34,406 nucleotides of DNA, from positions 1 to 34,406 of the forward strand of contig JAUPKJ010000269.1 in the NCBI GenBank assembly GCA_030837505.1, given 5' to 3'. The notes below the pieces were generated by a model. That model was not told the origin of the DNA. It saw only the letters and a program-made list of their open reading frames with translations, and did no database searches. This document shows positions 32,149-34,406 of the stretch, piece by piece. Each line of letters begins with the position of its first letter. The first letter of the stretch is position 1. The translations under genes were made by a program, and so were the position numbers. This stretch comes from Actinomycetota bacterium (GTDB taxonomy: Bacteria > Actinomycetota > Actinomycetes > Actinomycetales > Kineosporiaceae).

Positions 32149-32216
32149 CCGCTGTTCGCAGCGGAAGACCTTCGGGCTACGGCCCGGACACGTGAACCCC
32201 TCAACAGGAGGTCGGG

Positions 32217-32843
32217 ATGGCGAATCGGCACAGCGGGCCCCGGACGGGTCCGGAGGGGATCGACAGGATCCGGGCCGGGATCCGGGACGTCCCGGACCAC
32301 CCCCGCCCCGGGGTCATGTTCAAGGACATCACCCCGCTGCTGTCCGACCCGGTCGCCTTCGGCGCCGCGATCGAGTTGATGGCAGCCCCGTTCCGTGCCG
32401 CCGACCGGAAGATCGAGGGCGCCGACCGGAAGGTCGAGGGCGACGCCCAGAGGATCGAGGGCGCCGACCGGAAGGTCGATCTCGTGGCGGCCGTCGAGGC
32501 CCGTGGTTTCCTGCTGGGAGCTCCTCTGGCGCTGTCCCTGGGGGCCGGTCTGGTGCCCGTGCGCAAGAAGGGCAAACTGCCCGGTGAGACCGTGACCGCC
32601 CGCTACGACCTGGAGTACGGCAACGCGGAGATCGAGATCCGTCGGGACGCCGTGAGGCCGGGGCAGAGGGTCCTGCTGGTGGACGACGTCCTCGCGACAG
32701 GGGGAACGGCCGCAGCGGCCTGCCGCCTCCTGGAGGAACTCGGCGCAACGGTCGTCGGGGTCGCGGTCCTGCTGGAACTTTCGTTCCTGAACGGTCGGAA
32801 GCTCCTGGGGGGTCACAGGATCGAGGCCTTGACAACGGTCTGA
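32217..32843 (+). CDS. apt: Adenine phosphoribosyltransferase with an internal heptapeptide repeat
   Basis: This 208-residue enzyme salvages adenine to AMP with PRPP. The core is canonical: IRAGIRDVPDHPRPGVMFKDITPLLSDP, AVEARGFLLGAPLA, VPVRKKGKLPGETV and the PRPP loop VLLVDDVLATGGTAAA. Between the helix ending PFRA and the strand VDLVAAVEARG lies ADRKIEG-ADRKVEG-DAQRIEG, closing with ADRKVDL (residues 62-89). This is coded by four 21-bp units (32401-32484). The usual enzyme has only a few residues here and about 175-185 in total. The insert keeps the frame and lies before the core strand, so activity may be kept. The ATG has AGGAGG seven bases upstream. Confidence 0.93.
   Translation: MANRHSGPRTGPEGIDRIRAGIRDVPDHPRPGVMFKDITPLLSDPVAFGAAIELMAAPFRAADRKIEGADRKVEGDAQRIEGADRKVDLVAAVEARGFLLGAPLALSLGAGLVPVRKKGKLPGETVTARYDLEYGNAEIEIRRDAVRPGQRVLLVDDVLATGGTAAAACRLLEELGATVVGVAVLLELSFLNGRKLLGGHRIEALTTV
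32401..32484 (+). repeat. 21-bp x 4 in-frame tandem repeat within apt
   Basis: Units lie at 32401-32421, 32422-32442, 32443-32463 and 32464-32484. The first two differ by one base (AAGATC versus AAGGTC). The third has diverged most. The last ends in the normal apt sequence. They encode a seven-residue repeat, mostly ADRK(I/V)EG. Confidence 0.92.
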
Positions 32844-33052
32844 CCCCTGTCACCCGTATTACCTAAGAAACCCGAGTTCAGGGAGGGTGCGTCGGAGAGT
32901 CCTCGTGGTCCGGGACGACCGCCGGTCCGGCGGGACGTAGACTCGTGCCAGGCAGAAGGCGTCCCGCAGGACCGGGTTCTTCGATGTCGGACCCCCGCGG
33001 TCCCCCATCCGGCAGAACACCGGTCAGGTGAGGTCGACGGTTGGGAGGCAGG
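32844..33052 (+). promoter_or_regulatory. Intergenic region apt / rel with probable rel promoter
   Basis: This 209-bp gap contains TAGACT at 32938-32943, a plausible -10 element, which would give a leader of about 100 bases. GGGAGG (33043-33048) is the ribosome site for the GTG at 33053. A weak TTGACA is at 32829-32834, inside the end of apt, without a well-spaced -10. No terminator hairpin is clear after apt. Confidence 0.4.
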
Positions 33053-34406
33053 GTGGCAGCGGACAGGACGAAGGCTCCCGGAGCCGTTCCCGCGGCACCG
33101 CCGACGCCTGGATCCGGTGCGTCCCCCGCCTGCGGAACCGGCACGGACATCCCCACCCGGAACGGCGCTTCCGGGGCCATCGACGCGCAGAGGGGCTCAG
33201 CCCCCGGAGCGGTCGGCGCCCCCGCGACGCCGGGGCGCGAGGTCGGCCCCCCCAAGGTCCCGGCCCCGACCGGCCAGAACGGACGAACGGGCACTTCCCC
33301 GTCCCCTTCGGTCCCCTCGGGCTCTGTCCCCTCGACCCCCGAACCAGCCCCCGAACCAGCCTCCGAACCAGCCCCCGAACCAGCCCCAGCCCCCGAACCA
33401 GCCCCCGAACCAGCCCCAGCGGTCCAGGCCGCGCTGCGGCCCCTGTCCCCGAGCGATGGTCTGGCCGGTCCGAACCGCGTGCTCTCCCGGATCGCACGTT
33501 TCGGCGCGGGCCGGGGAACATCGACCTCCCCGTTGATGGAGCCTCTGCTGCGCACGGTGCGGGTCTCCCATCCCAAGGCCGATCTGAGCATCCTCGAACA
33601 GGCTTTCTCCGTGGCCGCCAAGGCGCATTCGGGGCAGAAACGGCGCAGCGGCGATCCGTACATCACCCATCCGGTGGCGGTGGCGGGGATCCTCGCTGAG
33701 ATGGGCATGACGCCGCCCACGCTGGCTGCTGCTCTGATGCACGACACCGTGGAGGACACCACTTACACCCTGGATCAGCTGCGGGGCGACTTCGGTGACG
33801 AGATCGCCATGCTGGTCGACGGTGTGACCAAGCTCGACAAGGTGGTCTATGGCGATGCCGCGCAGGCCGAGACCGTGCGCAAGATGGTCGTGGCGATGTC
33901 CCGCGACATCCGTGTACTGGTGATCAAGCTTGCCGACCGGCTCCACAATGCGCGGACCTGGCGGTACGTGCCGGTGAAGTCGGCGGAGCGCAAGGCCAGG
34001 GAGACGCTGGAGATCTATGCCCCGCTGGCTCACCGGTTGGGGATGAACACGATCAAGTGGGAGCTGGAGGATCTTTCCTTCGCGACGTTGTACCCGAAGG
34101 TGTACGACGAGATCGTGCGGTTGGTGGCCGAGCGTGCCCCGGCCCGGGAGGACTACCTGGCTCAGGTGCGTGAGCAGGTCAGCGCGGATCTGAGGGCTTC
34201 CAAGATCAAGGCGACGGTGACGGGCCGTCCGAAGCACTACTACTCGGTGTACCAGAAGATGATCGTGCGGGGTCGGGACTTCGCCGACATCTACGACCTG
34301 GTCGGGGTGCGGGTGCTGGTCGAGACGGTCCGGGACTGCTACGCGGTGCTGGGGGCTCTGCACGCCCGGTGGAACCCTGTGCCAGGGCGGTTCAAGGACT
34401 ACATCG
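33053..34406 (+). CDS. rel: Bifunctional (p)ppGpp synthetase/hydrolase Rel (partial, 3' end outside window)
   Basis: Rel makes and degrades the stringent-response alarmone (p)ppGpp. About 451 codons are present. Residues 1-161 form a disordered Ala/Pro/Gly/Thr-rich extension with repeated PEPA units (33338-33419). The core starts near [24 protein letters not shown]. The hydrolase domain has the metal-binding HD motif in [12 protein letters not shown] and the segment [12 protein letters not shown]. The synthetase domain begins with [13 protein letters not shown] and [12 protein letters not shown], and the window ends at RFKDYI. Both sites look intact, as expected for a single actinobacterial Rel. 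The GTG at 33053 has GGGAGG upstream and the frame is continuous. Starting at the ATG 33536 would remove the extension but lacks a ribosome site. Confidence 0.93.
   Translation, partial: MAADRTKAPGAVPAAPPTPGSGASPACGTGTDIPTRNGASGAIDAQRGSAPGAVGAPATPGREVGPPKVPAPTGQNGRTGTSPSPSVPSGSVPSTPEPAPEPASEPAPEPAPAPEPAPEPAPAVQAALRPLSPSDGLAGPNRVLSRIARFGAGRGTSTSPLMEPLLRTVRVSHPKADLSILEQAFSVAAKAHSGQKRRSGDPYITHPVAVAGILAEMGMTPPTLAAALMHDTVEDTTYTLDQLRGDFGDEIAMLVDGVTKLDKVVYGDAAQAETVRKMVVAMSRDIRVLVIKLADRLHNARTWRYVPVKSAERKARETLEIYAPLAHRLGMNTIKWELEDLSFATLYPKVYDEIVRLVAERAPAREDYLAQVREQVSADLRASKIKATVTGRPKHYYSVYQKMIVRGRDFADIYDLVGVRVLVETVRDCYAVLGALHARWNPVPGRFKDYI
33338..33419 (+). repeat. 12-bp in-frame repeat in the rel 5' region
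   Basis: The unit CCCGAACCAGCC (Pro-Glu-Pro-Ala) occurs six times, once with TCC in place of CCC, in a run broken by single CCAGCC half-units. It encodes a PEPA stretch in the N-terminal extension of Rel. Confidence 0.9.

Noticed and set aside
1-34406. tRNA, rRNA, transposase or prophage genes
   Set aside because: No cloverleaf-like sequence with a TTCGA arm in context, no DDE transposase and no integrase motifs were noticed in any frame.

Overview
The window is a high-GC actinobacterial chromosome segment. Evidence for this is strong G/C at third codon positions, frequent GTG starts, several apparently leaderless genes, and a gene order that matches the conserved core block of Mycobacterium and Streptomyces: thrS, HIT/Ap4A phosphorylase, PI-phosphate synthase, PIM acyltransferase, pimA, pdxS, pdxT, yebC, ruvC-ruvA-ruvB, yajC, secD, secF, apt, rel. 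The genus cannot be fixed from the sequence alone. The window is cut at both ends, inside arfB at the left and inside rel at the right.

Positions 1-12240 are the accessory part. After a partial ribosome-rescue hydrolase (arfB, minus strand) comes a carbohydrate locus that looks decayed. It has the last residues of an ABC sugar permease, one full-length six-hairpin glycosidase-like gene, a sugar-binding protein shortened by internal deletions without its lipoprotein signal, and a 71-residue stub of a family 5 glycoside hydrolase. Next come a PAF-acetylhydrolase-like lipoprotein whose nucleophile motif is altered, a five-copy 17-bp tandem repeat, a compact arsR-acr3-arsC operon, and a TetR / quinone oxidoreductase / acyltransferase group divergent from an MMPL exporter, with an operator-like palindrome between them.

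Positions 12241-24041 carry thrS, the HIT protein, an EF-G2-like GTPase on the opposite strand, and the phosphatidylinositol mannoside genes pgsA, patA-like and pimA. A LemA-like membrane protein, a small secreted beta/gamma-crystallin-like protein and a GT87 polyprenol-phosphate mannosyltransferase follow, then pdxS. The PI/PIM genes and GT87 fit a common role in making mannosylated phosphoinositides of the envelope.

Positions 24042-34406 carry pdxT (with an apparent one-base frameshift in a G tract), yebC, the Holliday-junction genes ruvCAB, a 12-13 bp degenerate repeat array, the Sec accessory genes yajC-secD-secF, apt with an unusual 21-bp x 4 in-frame repeat, and the start of bifunctional rel with a Pro/Ala-rich extension.

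I did not find a clear new defence or biosynthetic system. The most unusual features are the two noncoding tandem-repeat arrays, repeat expansions inside otherwise conserved proteins (apt, rel, secD, tetR), the pdxT frameshift, the odd codon patch in the EF-G2-like gene, and the eroded sugar locus. No tRNA, rRNA, insertion sequence, CRISPR array or replication origin was recognised.
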